Shown piece after piece: positions 10,759 to 21,412 of a DNA stretch of 64,000 nt (the first letter of the stretch is position 1; each line of letters starts with the position of its first letter). Made by a program: the position numbers and the translations under genes. The stretch covers positions 124,001-188,000 of the forward strand of contig JANUWI010000012.1 in the NCBI GenBank assembly GCA_025504975.1, in the 5' to 3' direction. The notes under the pieces are model-generated. The model had not been told where the DNA came from and did not search any database. It saw nothing but the letters and a program-made list of their open reading frames with translations. This stretch comes from Plenodomus lindquistii. Taxonomy: Eukaryota > Ascomycota > Dothideomycetes > Pleosporales > Leptosphaeriaceae.

Positions 10759-13035
10759 ATGGCGTCGAACATCCTGGGCAACGTTGCAGAAAGAGCAAAA
10801 GAGATGACTGGCTTCAGCGACAAGAAGCAGGCTGATCTTGCGCACGTTACAAAGGATGTTCACAATGAGAACTGGAGAATCACCAGCGATGCGGGCACAA
10901 AGCAGAATAACACAGACGTGTGGTTACACGCTGGCACAGAAGACAAACAAGGCCCGCAGTTGCTCGAGGATCAATTCGGAAGGGAAAAGGTATGTCACTA
11001 CGACCTGTGGTCCACACCACCAACTAACGCCACCACCCAGATCCACCGCTTCGACCACGAACGCATCCCAGAGCGCGTCGTCCACGCCCGCGGCGCCGGC
11101 GCCTTCGGAACCTTCAAGCTCTTCGAGTCTGCCGCTGACGTCTCCAAAGCCGGTGTCCTAACCGATACATCGCGCTCGACGCCTGTTTTCCTGCGCTTCT
11201 CGACTGTCCTTGGTAGCAGGGGATCTGCAGACACGGTGCGCGATGTTCGGGGTTTCGCGGTGAAATTCTATACAGAAGAGGGTAACTGGGATATCGTTGG
11301 AAACAACATTCCCGTCTTTTTCATCCAGGACGCGATGAAGTTTCCGGATGTTATTCATGCGAGTAAACCCGAGCCAGATTCTGAGATGCCGCAGGCGCAG
11401 ACTGCGCACTCAAATCACTGGGACTTCATTTACCTGCATCCAGAGGCGACGCACATGAACATGTGGACCATGTCAGACCGAACCATTCCTCGCTCTTACC
11501 GTATGATGCAAGGATTCGGTGTCAACACATTCACGCTCATCAACGACAAGGGTGAGAGGAACTTCGTCAAGTTCCACTTCACACCTGAGCTCGGTGTACA
11601 CAGCTTGGTGTGGGACGAGGCACTCAAGATTGCCGGTCAGGATCCCGACTTCCACCGCAAGGATCTCTGGCAAGCGATCGAGAACGGCGCGTACCCCAAG
11701 TGGAAGTTTGGTATTCAGGTCATTCCAGAGGGCAAGGAGGATGACTTTGAGTTTGACATCCTCGATGCGACCAAGATCTGGCCCGAAGAGCTTGTTCCCA
11801 TCCGGTACATTGGTGAACTTGAGCTCAACAGGAACCCTGATGAATACTTCACCCAAACTGAGCAAATCGCCTTCGCAACAAGCCACGTCGTTCCTGGTAT
11901 CGGCTTTTCAGACGATCCGCTACTGCAAGGTCGCAACTTCTCATACCAGGACACTCAACTCTCTCGTTTGGGAGTCAACTGGGAAGAGCTACCTATCAAC
12001 AAGCCTGTCTGCCCTGTCATGAACCACAACCGCGACGGAGCGATGCGACACACCATCACAAAGGGTAAAGTCAACTACTGGCCCAACCGTTTCGAAAGCG
12101 TGCCTCCTGCGACCGAGAAGGAAGGTGCCTATATTGAGTACCCCGAGAAGATCGTTGGAATCAAGACGCGCCTCAACAGCAAGAAATTCCGAGAGCACAA
12201 GAACCAAGCCGAACTCTTCTACAACTCCATGTCGGCCCCCGAACAAGCTCACATGAAGGCCGCTTTCGCCTTTGAACTCGACCACTGTGAAGACCCTATC
12301 GTCTACAAGCGCATGTGTGAGCGTATCGCCGATATCAACCTTGAGCTCGCGCAAGAAGTCGCCGAGATGGTAGGTGGCGAGAAGCCCACACAAGAGGGTC
12401 GCGCAAAGCACGGCAAGAAGACAAAGGGCCTGTCTCAACTCGAGTACATGCCCTCCACACCCACCATTGCAACCCGCATGGTGGCCATCCTCATCGCAGA
12501 CGGCTACGACAAGGTCGCTTACAACGGCATCAAGGCTGCTTTGACCGCTGCCGGTGCCCTACCCTTCATCATCAGCCCCCGCCGCAACAAGATCTTCGCC
12601 GCAGGCGAGGAGAACAACAGCGAAGGCGGCGTAGTAGCAGACCACCACCTCGAAGGCCAGCGCTCAACAATGTACGACAGTGTTTTCATCCCAGGCGGCG
12701 CAAAGTCCGTCCAGACGCTCTCCAAGAACGGCCGCGCAGTCCACTGGGTTCGCGAAGCATTCGGTCACCTCAAGGCCATTGGTGCTACCGGCGAAGCCGT
12801 CTCGTTTGTTAAAATGGCGGTCGACCTCCCCGGCATGGCGTTCTCGACTTCTGGTGAGGCCGTCGAGTCATACGGTGTTGTTACTGCGAGCGAAGTCAAG
12901 CCTGATAGCTGGACGGAGGCGGTGGAGATGGTCAAGGGTGCTGCGGGCTTCTTGGGCAAGTACCAATATGCTATTTCTATGCATAAGAATTTTGATCGTG
13001 AGATGGATGGGTTGAGCACTATGGTTGCGTACTAA
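10759..13035 (+). CDS. Large-subunit catalase with C-terminal amidotransferase-like domain
   Basis: Clade-2 type monofunctional haem catalase, converting H2O2 to water and oxygen. ATG at 10759 (MASNILG); the frame itself opens six bases earlier at a TTG, which is not a eukaryotic start. An intron is predicted at 10990-11040 (51 nt, GTATGT...CTAAC...CAG); without it GREK joins IHRFDHERIPERVVHARGAG, the conserved active-site His region. It is 3n long and stop-free, so an ORF caller would keep it. Mature length is about 741 residues. Visible motifs: RFSTVLGSRGSADTVRD, NNIPVFFIQDAMKFPD, and the proximal haem ligand box RNFSYQDTQ. The last ~180 residues (RMVAILIADGYD..., FIPGGAKSV) form the DJ-1/PfpI class I amidotransferase-like domain of large-subunit catalases. 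There is no signal peptide, so an intracellular, conidial-type enzyme is likely. Confidence 0.96.
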   Translation: MASNILGNVAERAKEMTGFSDKKQADLAHVTKDVHNENWRITSDAGTKQNNTDVWLHAGTEDKQGPQLLEDQFGREKVCHYDLWSTPPTNATTQIHRFDHERIPERVVHARGAGAFGTFKLFESAADVSKAGVLTDTSRSTPVFLRFSTVLGSRGSADTVRDVRGFAVKFYTEEGNWDIVGNNIPVFFIQDAMKFPDVIHASKPEPDSEMPQAQTAHSNHWDFIYLHPEATHMNMWTMSDRTIPRSYRMMQGFGVNTFTLINDKGERNFVKFHFTPELGVHSLVWDEALKIAGQDPDFHRKDLWQAIENGAYPKWKFGIQVIPEGKEDDFEFDILDATKIWPEELVPIRYIGELELNRNPDEYFTQTEQIAFATSHVVPGIGFSDDPLLQGRNFSYQDTQLSRLGVNWEELPINKPVCPVMNHNRDGAMRHTITKGKVNYWPNRFESVPPATEKEGAYIEYPEKIVGIKTRLNSKKFREHKNQAELFYNSMSAPEQAHMKAAFAFELDHCEDPIVYKRMCERIADINLELAQEVAEMVGGEKPTQEGRAKHGKKTKGLSQLEYMPSTPTIATRMVAILIADGYDKVAYNGIKAALTAAGALPFIISPRRNKIFAAGEENNSEGGVVADHHLEGQRSTMYDSVFIPGGAKSVQTLSKNGRAVHWVREAFGHLKAIGATGEAVSFVKMAVDLPGMAFSTSGEAVESYGVVTASEVKPDSWTEAVEMVKGAAGFLGKYQYAISMHKNFDREMDGLSTMVAY

Positions 13036-13976
13036 GCTGTATATGTACGGGAAGGTGAGAATGTTTGGGCGTGACGCTCAGATGAGATGAAGATGAAGAT
13101 GTATGAGGAGATTACGAAGAATGATACCATGTCAATTTTACCCTTTACATTTTGAATTGAAATAATATTCCATGTTATTCCTGGTGCGTTAAGTGACTAC
13201 TCTACGGCAGAGTCAAGCTCTCCAAGACCTGCCTCCAGCACATTACCCTAAGGTCTATGACTTGTGATCTATCATGTATCATTCCGTATCAGCAGACCGT
13301 GGAGACCACGACTGCGAAGATGGCGACGCTGCAGGCCAGATACGAGAGCGTGCAGTATCTCAAGGACAGGGTGCTCGTGTGTGCGTGTGGTATAATACAC
13401 CGTGTTGGTCCTCAGGTTGGCCCATAAGTGAGTTATCAGGCAGCACAACTGTGACTGATGCGATTGTGCTCGATGCTCAACTTGAAAGTACAGTTCACAT
13501 TATTGTGCGTGGCATACACGGAGTTTTGCTCGACGGTGATGGCATCCTGGGTGGTCTAGTAAGCACGGATTCTCAATTTCATCGTCGGTTTCCCAGCTAC
13601 CTAGCCTCAATAGCCTGGGGTGAGAGCGACATGGGGGTAATTACATCCTGGAACAACAGAATCTGAAAGATCAGTAACTCTACGTAAATATCAATTCTTG
13701 CTGCACTCACTCAAAGTACACTGGTGACGGCTGACTAGACCAATGTTTCACTTTTGGACTCGCCGTCTCCTCGGCTTTTTGTCGCGCGCGTCCTTCACCT
13801 TGGCTAATACTGGGTGAGCTATTGTCTGCTATTTTGCCAACGCTCTATTGACCTAGCAATTTCTCAACATAGGTAAAGTCTTACATATCGTCGCCTCGCC
13901 TGCCCTTTTGAATTCTCAACCTCTTTCCCTCTCTATCATCATTTCCGAGTCTATCATTCCCAACCACAGAGACATC
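13036..13976. other. Intergenic, no supported gene
   Basis: This is the catalase 3' region and the promoter of the next gene. One ATG-started frame at 13274-13666 (130 codons, plus) has no recognisable domain and no clear coding bias. The CT-rich segment at 13890-13970 looks like a 5' leader. Confidence 0.45.
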
Positions 13977-15041
13977 ATGAACGTCACTAATGTCGGCAAC
14001 GAATTTGTGGACAGAGGCATCCCGACATACCACGTATGCACACAATGTGTGGCTTTCTACGGCAGGGGATACATAGAATTCCTGGGTCGAATTGGGTGCC
14101 TGATGCCGGCCGTCACAGACGAGACAAAGGACTTGTACAAGGACTGGGTGGTCACCAACGAGAACGAGGACAGAGTGGAGTTTGAGCGCTGCTTTCGATG
14201 CTTCGTGAGCAACGTTGAGTGCTGTGCGGTAAGCTACCCATTGCAAGTTGCATGTATAATGGAACTTTGACTAACAATAGCCTGTGGCAGGTCCCTGAAG
14301 AGTTGGGCGAGGAGCTGGACTCCGTCGCATTAACTCTGAAGGAGCTCAAAGACAACGGTACGACGACTAGGCGACCTGATCCTGCCTACAATGCCGATCA
14401 AGCCGCTAGAGGGAACGCGCCTGCAGAGTTCCTCGTTGAACTCACCAAGTTCACTGCGGTAGAGCGTAGGCTCAAAGAGTTGGAACTTGGCAACCTCTGC
14501 AAGAGGGTGTCGAGGCAGATCTCCCGGTAAGTGAGTGGAGGTAGTCGCGATAAATGATAGGCTGCTGCGACAAAGTTCGAGGCTAATAGATATATCACAG
14601 GGAGTATGCACCTCACGCCTTGAAGCTCACGCTGCACAGCGGCGCCACCGGGCCTGAGGATGATCCCTGTGCCAACGCGCGACCAAACGACAGGCAACGC
14701 GACAAGCAGAGCGTCGTTGTCCAGGCGGAGGCCTCCAGGCGCACCCACGACATGTTCGTCGATGCAGAGTCAAGCCGGCAGATCGCGCAGGCGGGCTCGC
14801 CGTCGAAGAAGGTAAGCTGTGTTAAGCCACCTAGACAGCATATGCTAGTATATTATAGCGGAAAGGCACGATCATCCCAGATGGTCCGAAGAGCCTGGAC
14901 CGCCGGGCCGCGATCGTGCTGGAGATTTCGGGGCTGGAGGCTGCGAGGGAGGATGCGGTGAGTGCGAAGAAGGGTGCGCTGACAAGGCGCATCAATCTTT
15001 TGAACAAGGAGTATGCCGAGCTGGACAAGAAGAAGACTTGA
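13977..15041 (+). CDS. Orphan four-exon protein with charged C-terminal helix
   Basis: I do not recognise this protein. Four exons join in frame: 13977-14228, 14291-14526, 14601-14811 and 14859-15041, giving 293 residues. Each intron has GTAAG at the donor and a good acceptor (..GCAG, ..CACAG, ..TATAG). The first exon contains CTQCVAFYGRG and ERCFRCFVSNVECC, so six or more cysteines in CxxC spacing could bind zinc. The middle is Lys/Arg/Glu-rich (LTKFTAVERRLKELELGNL), and the C-terminus (LEAAREDAVSAKKGALTRRI) is probably a coiled coil ending DKKKT. The combination looks like the weakly conserved, lineage-specific proteins common near effector or HET genes, but I infer no function. Its 3' end is about 1 kb from the fusion gene on the same strand. 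Confidence 0.55.
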
Positions 15042-16080
15042 GCGCAAGCAGCTTCAGATGTTGATTAGCACATGGCAGCATCGTGTTGTCGCCTCGCCAG
15101 CTCAAGACAAAACGTGTGATGACCATGCAACATGCCGTTGTCGCCTCGAGGCAGCGTACTGATCGTCCTGAGTATGGGTAGGAACCTGTAGACATCACAG
15201 TAGTATGTTAGGTCAAGGGAATGACGTGCAAAACGATTGATGACCATATAAGGGTTCACTGTGCGCGTAGGAAGCGAGCAAGGTACACTCAGGGGTACGA
15301 TAACCTCGACCTACTGTGGAAGCAGGTGAAGTTGCAACGAGCGCGTACCTGCGGACTCAGCCACGAACTGGCTGAGCAGAGGCAAGCTAAGCCAAGCTAG
15401 GTTAGTTCTTCTGGCTAGTCCAGCTGCGCCTCAGCAATCATCCCGCCCTAATGTTCTGAGGTTAGGCGCTCCGCCTCCGCTCCATTTAATTACTCTAGAT
15501 ACCGGATACGAGCGTCAAACAGCGAATCAGAGAATGGGAGAGCCTGAAATCTAAAAGGGCGGTACCCCAGATTAGTGCTTATTTTGCTATTTCATCTTCT
15601 TGTCAGGACGAAGAATATGCGGGAATGTTCAAAACTTTCGACAGATTTTTGCGAAATGCCACGAAATACCCTTGAACTTCGGGGTAAGCTTAGTGAAAAA
15701 GTGAATCTTTACATCTTGGGCGGCGCATGAAGGTGGCTTGTTTGTCCTGTCCTGTCCTGAGAAATTCCGATCCGCGCACACAGAAACTCGCTAATCGTTT
15801 CACCGGTTGCCTAAACCCTGGCGCATCAACGACCATCAGCTCCATCAGCTCGCAGAGAGGGCGGTTGATATGACTCCCGCATCTGCGAGCTCGCGCAGCG
15901 CCCTTGATCTAAAAAGTTGCTCCAGCCCGGCCTCAGGCGCTTGACTCACTTACTCACTTTCTATCATACTCGCTCACAATTTGGAGGTCCAACACACGCA
16001 CACCTCCGCCCTGATCGCTTTGATCGCTTACCAAGATACGCCCTGTATAGACGTAGACATCACAAGACACCAAGGTCGTA
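15042..16080. other. Intergenic, promoter of the fusion gene
   Basis: No gene is visible. The last 150 bases (CACTCACTTACTCAC, CT-rich) look like a leader for the ATG at 16081. Confidence 0.45.
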
Positions 16081-19000
16081 ATGGATTCCCAGGGCGCAAG
16101 CTTTGCCTTTGACCCGTCCATGGATTTTGGCGCGGCCTTCGCGGCGCCACAACAGTTCACGAAGCCGATAGAGGATGAAACCTCTGTTTTCTTTGGTGAC
16201 GAGGGAATTGATGCAACGACCTTCATTGATCCGACTGTATTCGCTACTACTCAGGACCAAATCTTACTGCCTCAGAACCTCGTAAGTGGCATTGTTGCAG
16301 CGCCATTGCCTACGCTGACATTTATTCCAGAACATGGATAATACCTCAATGAGCGCGTCAATATGGGATACACAGCTCACTCCTCAGCTGCAACATACAA
16401 TGAGCGCATTTCCGCCTACTCCAGTGCAGTCGTTTGACTCTATGTATCAGCCAGGCTTGAGCAACTCGACGGGCAAGCGCTCGCTGGACATGGGCCAGTT
16501 TGATTTCCCACCAGCAAAGCGACACGAGTCGTTATCCATGGGAGACTTCCCTTTGTTCCCTTCAATGTCGTCCACAGCTACGGCAACTTCAAATTGGGGC
16601 CTCGACACACAGCTCACTCCACCAGTCAGCACTGCTGAGTTCGGTCTCTCAGACGACGCAGCCGACGTCTGCGCAACGTGGTTTCAAAAGTTCAATGTCC
16701 TACCCAGGTAAGCGGCGATACGACAAGTGACGGCCTCCTCTCAGGATGGTGTTTGTGTTTGCCAACGTCTATAGCTGACATTGACAGTGACCGCCATATC
16801 GAATCCCTCAGTCAGCTCACTGGCGAGTCTGCGGACGCGATTCGCAGTTGGTTCGGTCGGTTACTGAAGCAGGGTATGGGCAGTGCCCAAGGCGACTCTG
16901 CCTACAAGTCCCAGACTAGCCTGATACAGCCCCAGCATGAGCCGTTCTGGAACGGCTCTTACTCAACAGACACCCTCCAGGCGTCCCCATCCCAAATTCC
17001 TATCTCTCAGGCGGAAACCTCCACGACACCCGAGGCCAACACCACCACCACCACCACCACCACCACCACAGTCCAGCCAGCCACTGCTCTACGGGGCAGC
17101 AAGAAGCGCTGCACACCGACCGAGGATCCACAATTACTCGGCCGCGACCCCAGCAAAATCTACCAATGCACGCGGAAATGCGGGAAGCGGTACGGTCGCA
17201 AGTGCGATTGGAAGAGGAATGAAGAAGAGGGTTATCCATGTAAGTAAAGTCTCGCTTGTTTGAACATCGGAACGAGAGCAGCAAGGTGTTTTACCTTGAC
17301 CACAGATACTAGTAGTCATCACAAGAACAGCCTCTCGGGAAGGTAAAATTCTCATTCGCTAACAATATACAGGTAAATCATGGCTCTGCAGCTTATGCAT
17401 CAGCGAGGGGGTCAACGTAAAGCCATGCTTCAGGAAATACCATTTCGCACAGCATTTCCGCAACATCCATCCAGACATGAACCCAGACGATCACGAGGAG
17501 ACAAGCATTGTTAGCTCCGAGACCGAGTTCCCAAGGAACTGCGGCTTCTGTCGTCATCGCTTCGTATCAAGACAGGACCGCATCGATCATATTGCGGACC
17601 ACTTCAAGGCAGGCAAATCCATGCTGGATTGGCGTGAGGAAACCGACGATGATAGCCATGACTCCGACAACAGCGATGACAACGACAATGACAATGGATC
17701 AGGTGGCGATGGATTTGACGGTGCGTCGGCCTTCCCGCCGCCGCCGTTCGATCCTAGTGGTGAACCGGGATCCAAACACAACGGGGGTGGCAATGGCGGC
17801 AGCGGCAGCGATGGTTCGGAAGGCCCGCACTCTCAAGGCGGCTACTTCCAATTCCAGCTCTCACAGCTTCAACGAAACTCCTCCGACACTGCATCAACGC
17901 CAATTATCCCAACTATTGGCCAATGCATCTCCCAGAGAGACAATTTCGATGTCGACCGCGACCAGCTCAACACTTCACTTGAGCCAGCCGAAGAGGAAGC
18001 ACTACAGTGCAAGCAGAGCACGACGCCAGAAAACGGTCAAAATGCTTTGGCCGGAGATGTGCTCGCCCAGTCCCTGAGCGATGAATGTCGAGCTGAACAA
18101 ATGCTATGGACCGAGCCCGCAAATGGCCTCACTGAACATCACCTCAGACGCACCAGCCAAGCCAACGAGGATCTGATCCTCACTGCTCAGCTTTCACAAC
18201 CCACCTACACAGGTCATGACAGCAGTGCACCCGGCCTGACCGAAGCAACTGTGATGTTACCACCGACCGTAGCAGCTAGCCTTAGCGCGATTGGATTCCA
18301 GCGTAGTCCGTCACCAAAGGCTTTACCGTCGTCATCGAGTGCGCCTTTGTCATCTTCAGCGCTACTACACCATATACCACAGGGTGTTCCGCCGGGCTCA
18401 CAGTCCTTCCTGAGTGTCAGATTGCTCGGTGCTGGAGGTTTCAGCACAGTCGATGAAGTCGTGCACCGCGGAACAAATCTGCGCCTTGGTCGCAAGACCC
18501 TTAAGAATCGCGACGCGAGTGCCATTGAGGAGCTTAAAAAGGAGATCAATGTCCTCCAGAAGCTACGCCATCCTCACGTTATTCGCTTCCTAGACGCATA
18601 CTCCAGCGGCGACAAGATGTCGATTCTGCTATCGCCCGTGGCAGAAACGACATTGGCACTATGGCTCGAACGAACGCTTCTGCAGAGGCCGACAAACGTC
18701 ACAGAGACCATTGTCGGCATGTTTGGTTGTCTCGCGTCTTCAGTGCGATACCTGCACGAACAGCGGCCGGTTGTGAAACACATGGACATCAAACCCCAAA
18801 ACATTCTCATCGTCAACGGCGACAGCGAACTACCCCAAGTGGTTCTCTGCGATTTCGGTATCAGTTCTTCAGAAGACCCGTCTGATGACTGTGTCATGCC
18901 GATTACACGCCAATACACCGCTCCCGAGGTTTTCGAAACTGCTACCCGCAAGGAAGCCGCCGATATCTGGAGTCTGGGTTGTGTGTTTGCTGAAATGGCA

Positions 19001-20818
19001 TCTGTGTCGTTTAGTCAAGGTAACACCGGATGGCTAGATTTCCGCAAAGCCTTTAGTGGTCGCACTGGCAAATACTACTGGCAAGATGTGCCTGATGTCC
19101 AGGCCCGGCTCTCGATCTTTGTCAACAAAGCCAAGAGCGCGACCGAGGAGAGTGTTGCTCGTACGCTCAAGAGTATGCTCAACGCAGAACCATCCGAGCG
19201 TCCAGACGCAACGTCACTTACCATGATCTTCACGCCAGCGCCATGCTGTGTTAGCTGGACAAACAACGAGGCTGAATATCCCGGTCCACGCGAGGAGCTG
19301 GATTGGCTGAAGGACCTTGATCATGAAAAGTGTGCTGATCATAGTTCCGAGGATCACGTCTGCACTATGGTTGCAGAAGCAACAAGCGAAAAGGTCTCAG
19401 CCGCCGAAGAATGGCTCAACGACTGTCTGAACTCGCACGAGGCTTGCCAGCAAGTGAGCTTAAGCGATACAAAGACGCTACCCACACGCCTTCTCGAACT
19501 CACTTCGAATGGCAATAGTGAATCGTCCGTCTGCCTCATCGACAGCATCGACATCGGACAATCAACCGATTCTGTCGATTACATGGCCCTCAGTCATGTC
19601 TGGAGTCACAGTCAACCGCTACTGTTGAGTAGTACAATGACAGACATACGAAGAGGTTTGCCTGTGAATCGACTCCCAGAAGATCTCAACATGGCAATTG
19701 CTACCACGCAACGCCTCGGATATCGATACATCTGGACTGACGCCCTATGCATTATACAAGACTCGACGACAGACAAGGAGCAAGAATGCAAGGCCATGGC
19801 CAATGTATTCCGCAACGCTGCACTCACAATTGTACTGGACCAACTCGCGACTCCCAACGTCGGAGCCGAACTACTCGACGCAGGTACGACGAACGTATCA
19901 AAAGACTGGACAGCACCAGATGCGACAGACCACAGCAAACCGGCGTCCACCAATCCCCCATCGATCGACTTTTCAACCCCCGGCTTCGCCTGGTCAACGC
20001 GCGCCTGGGTCCTCCAAGAACGCCTTCTGAGCCACCGCTTCCTCCACGTGGGGAAGCAGTTGTATTGGGAGTGCAATGCGCTCAAGGCCTCTGAGACGCT
20101 TCCCCGTGGTCTTGCACCCTTAGTCTGGGAAAAGGTGCATAGTCGACACACTGCTAGTGTGCCTGTTCCACGTATTGAACATCGCGTCGATGCGAATACG
20201 CGTTTTTCACCAGACGCCTTCCTTTTGCGGAACCGTCAGGTCGTCAGTAGAGGATGTGATGCCGTGGGTGATGGTATGCAGGCTGTACGGGATACGGTGA
20301 GAGCGGGATATACGAGGAGACCGCGTGCATCTGCCAAGACGAGAGATTCGTATGCAGTGGCGTACAAGTCCAGCCGCGATCTCAGTTGTGGGATGCCTAG
20401 TTGCGGTACCGCATTCACTGGTAAATTTCACAAGCCCAACCTCTCACGACACACGGCCAAGCATCCGCATACCGACCACGAGCACAGCACTATTCATCGT
20501 AGGACGCACCTCTCGTGCTCCATATCCGCAGCCGGCGCAGCACACCTCCGAAGCGATCACACTTCCCACGCCAACCGCGGACAAGACACCCCCATCTCCA
20601 CTCTCCACTGCACATACAGCACAACAGCCATCGCGCCCCTTAAAGCAGGGAGACGGGAAATCGCAGTCGGAGGACAATTAGATCAGCATGGACCGGTGGG
20701 ACTTGCGTCTACAACTCCAACGTCAAGTTTTCAGGATGGAATGGATCAAGAGGAGAATGTGGAGCGCGAATACATGAAGCTTTGTCGAGGCGATGCGAGT
20801 GCCAAGGGCTTGGAGTAG
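16081..20818 (+). CDS. Homeodomain-like/C2H2 - protein kinase - HET domain fusion protein
   Basis: Four exons (16081-16281, 16331-16707, 16788-17239, 17373-20818) give about 1491 residues. Order: a Ser/Pro/Gln-rich N-terminus; a homeodomain-like segment near 182-230 (WFQKFNVLPS..., LTGESADAIRSWF); Cys/His modules near 318-375 and 399-425 (CGFCRHRF...HIADH); a Ser/Thr kinase near 690-945 with GAGGFSTV, KTLK, KHMDIKPQNIL, CDFG, TAPE and ADIWSLGC; a HET domain (PF06985) near 1080-1240 with YMALSHVW, LPEDLNMAI, YIWTDALCIIQD and RAWVLQERLLSHRF; and a C2H2-like finger near 1349. Zinc fingers 2-3, kinase and HET lie in one uninterrupted 1147-codon exon, so their fusion does not depend on splicing. 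HET domains trigger incompatibility cell death in fungi; an N-terminal DNA-binding-like half plus kinase suggests a sensor/regulator, which is inference. Exons 1-3 are joined by frame and splice motifs only. Confidence 0.85.
17041..17069 (+). repeat. (ACC)n coding triplet repeat
   Basis: Nearly ten pure ACC triplets encode a run of threonines in the linker of the fusion protein, between the homeodomain-like segment and the first Cys/His module. Confidence 0.9.
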
Positions 20819-21412
20819 AGTAATCTGGTCGTTGTTATGGGATGGAGATGGTTTTTGCGGGTTCATGGATTGTTGGTGAATTGGTTGGAGGGAAGGTTGT
20901 GGGAAGGGGGATGAATGGGGGATGTGCAGGGTTAGATAGACTTTTATACCGGGAGATGATTGGATAGGATGTGTGATACCAGACTTTGAAGATTTTCTAT
21001 TTCTTTTTTTCCATTCATGGCTTAGGTCTTTTGATTTGATACAGCAGTGATATGTATATGTAAGTCGATTTTGGGAATTCTGCAATAAGTTTGCAAAGTC
21101 GCCCGTGTGATTTGCTATATATAGGGTGATGAGTCACTTGATTCTATAAACAACGTTTACTCAGGCAGGTGATGCAGGGTGCAATGTCTGGAAACAACTG
21201 CTACTGCTACTGCTACTGCAAGCGGTGGTGGTATTACGACACTCTCATCATTGTGCTGTCTATCTCATCATACATCTTCTGTTTCTCTTTCTCTTCTTTC
21301 TCAGAGCCAACCAGAAATTAAATACCTATACCTATACACATTCCCGTTCCCCCGTGCCCATTTTCTCACTCCCAAGTTCCTGCAAACCCATCCATCGCCA
21401 CCAACCAACCAC
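20819..21412. other. Convergent intergenic region
   Basis: It separates the 3' ends of the fusion gene (plus) and NUP85 (minus). It contains a short CTACTG/CTGCTA triplet run near 21200 and otherwise nothing recognisable. Confidence 0.5.

Noticed and set aside
11473..11886. 137-codon frame antisense to catalase
   Set aside because: Typical shadow of a strongly codon-biased gene.
16081..17247. A separate short transcription-factor gene ending at 17247
   Set aside because: The frame stop at 17245-17247 lies directly after a GTAAGT donor at 17240, and the next exon restores the Cys needed by the following zinc-binding unit.
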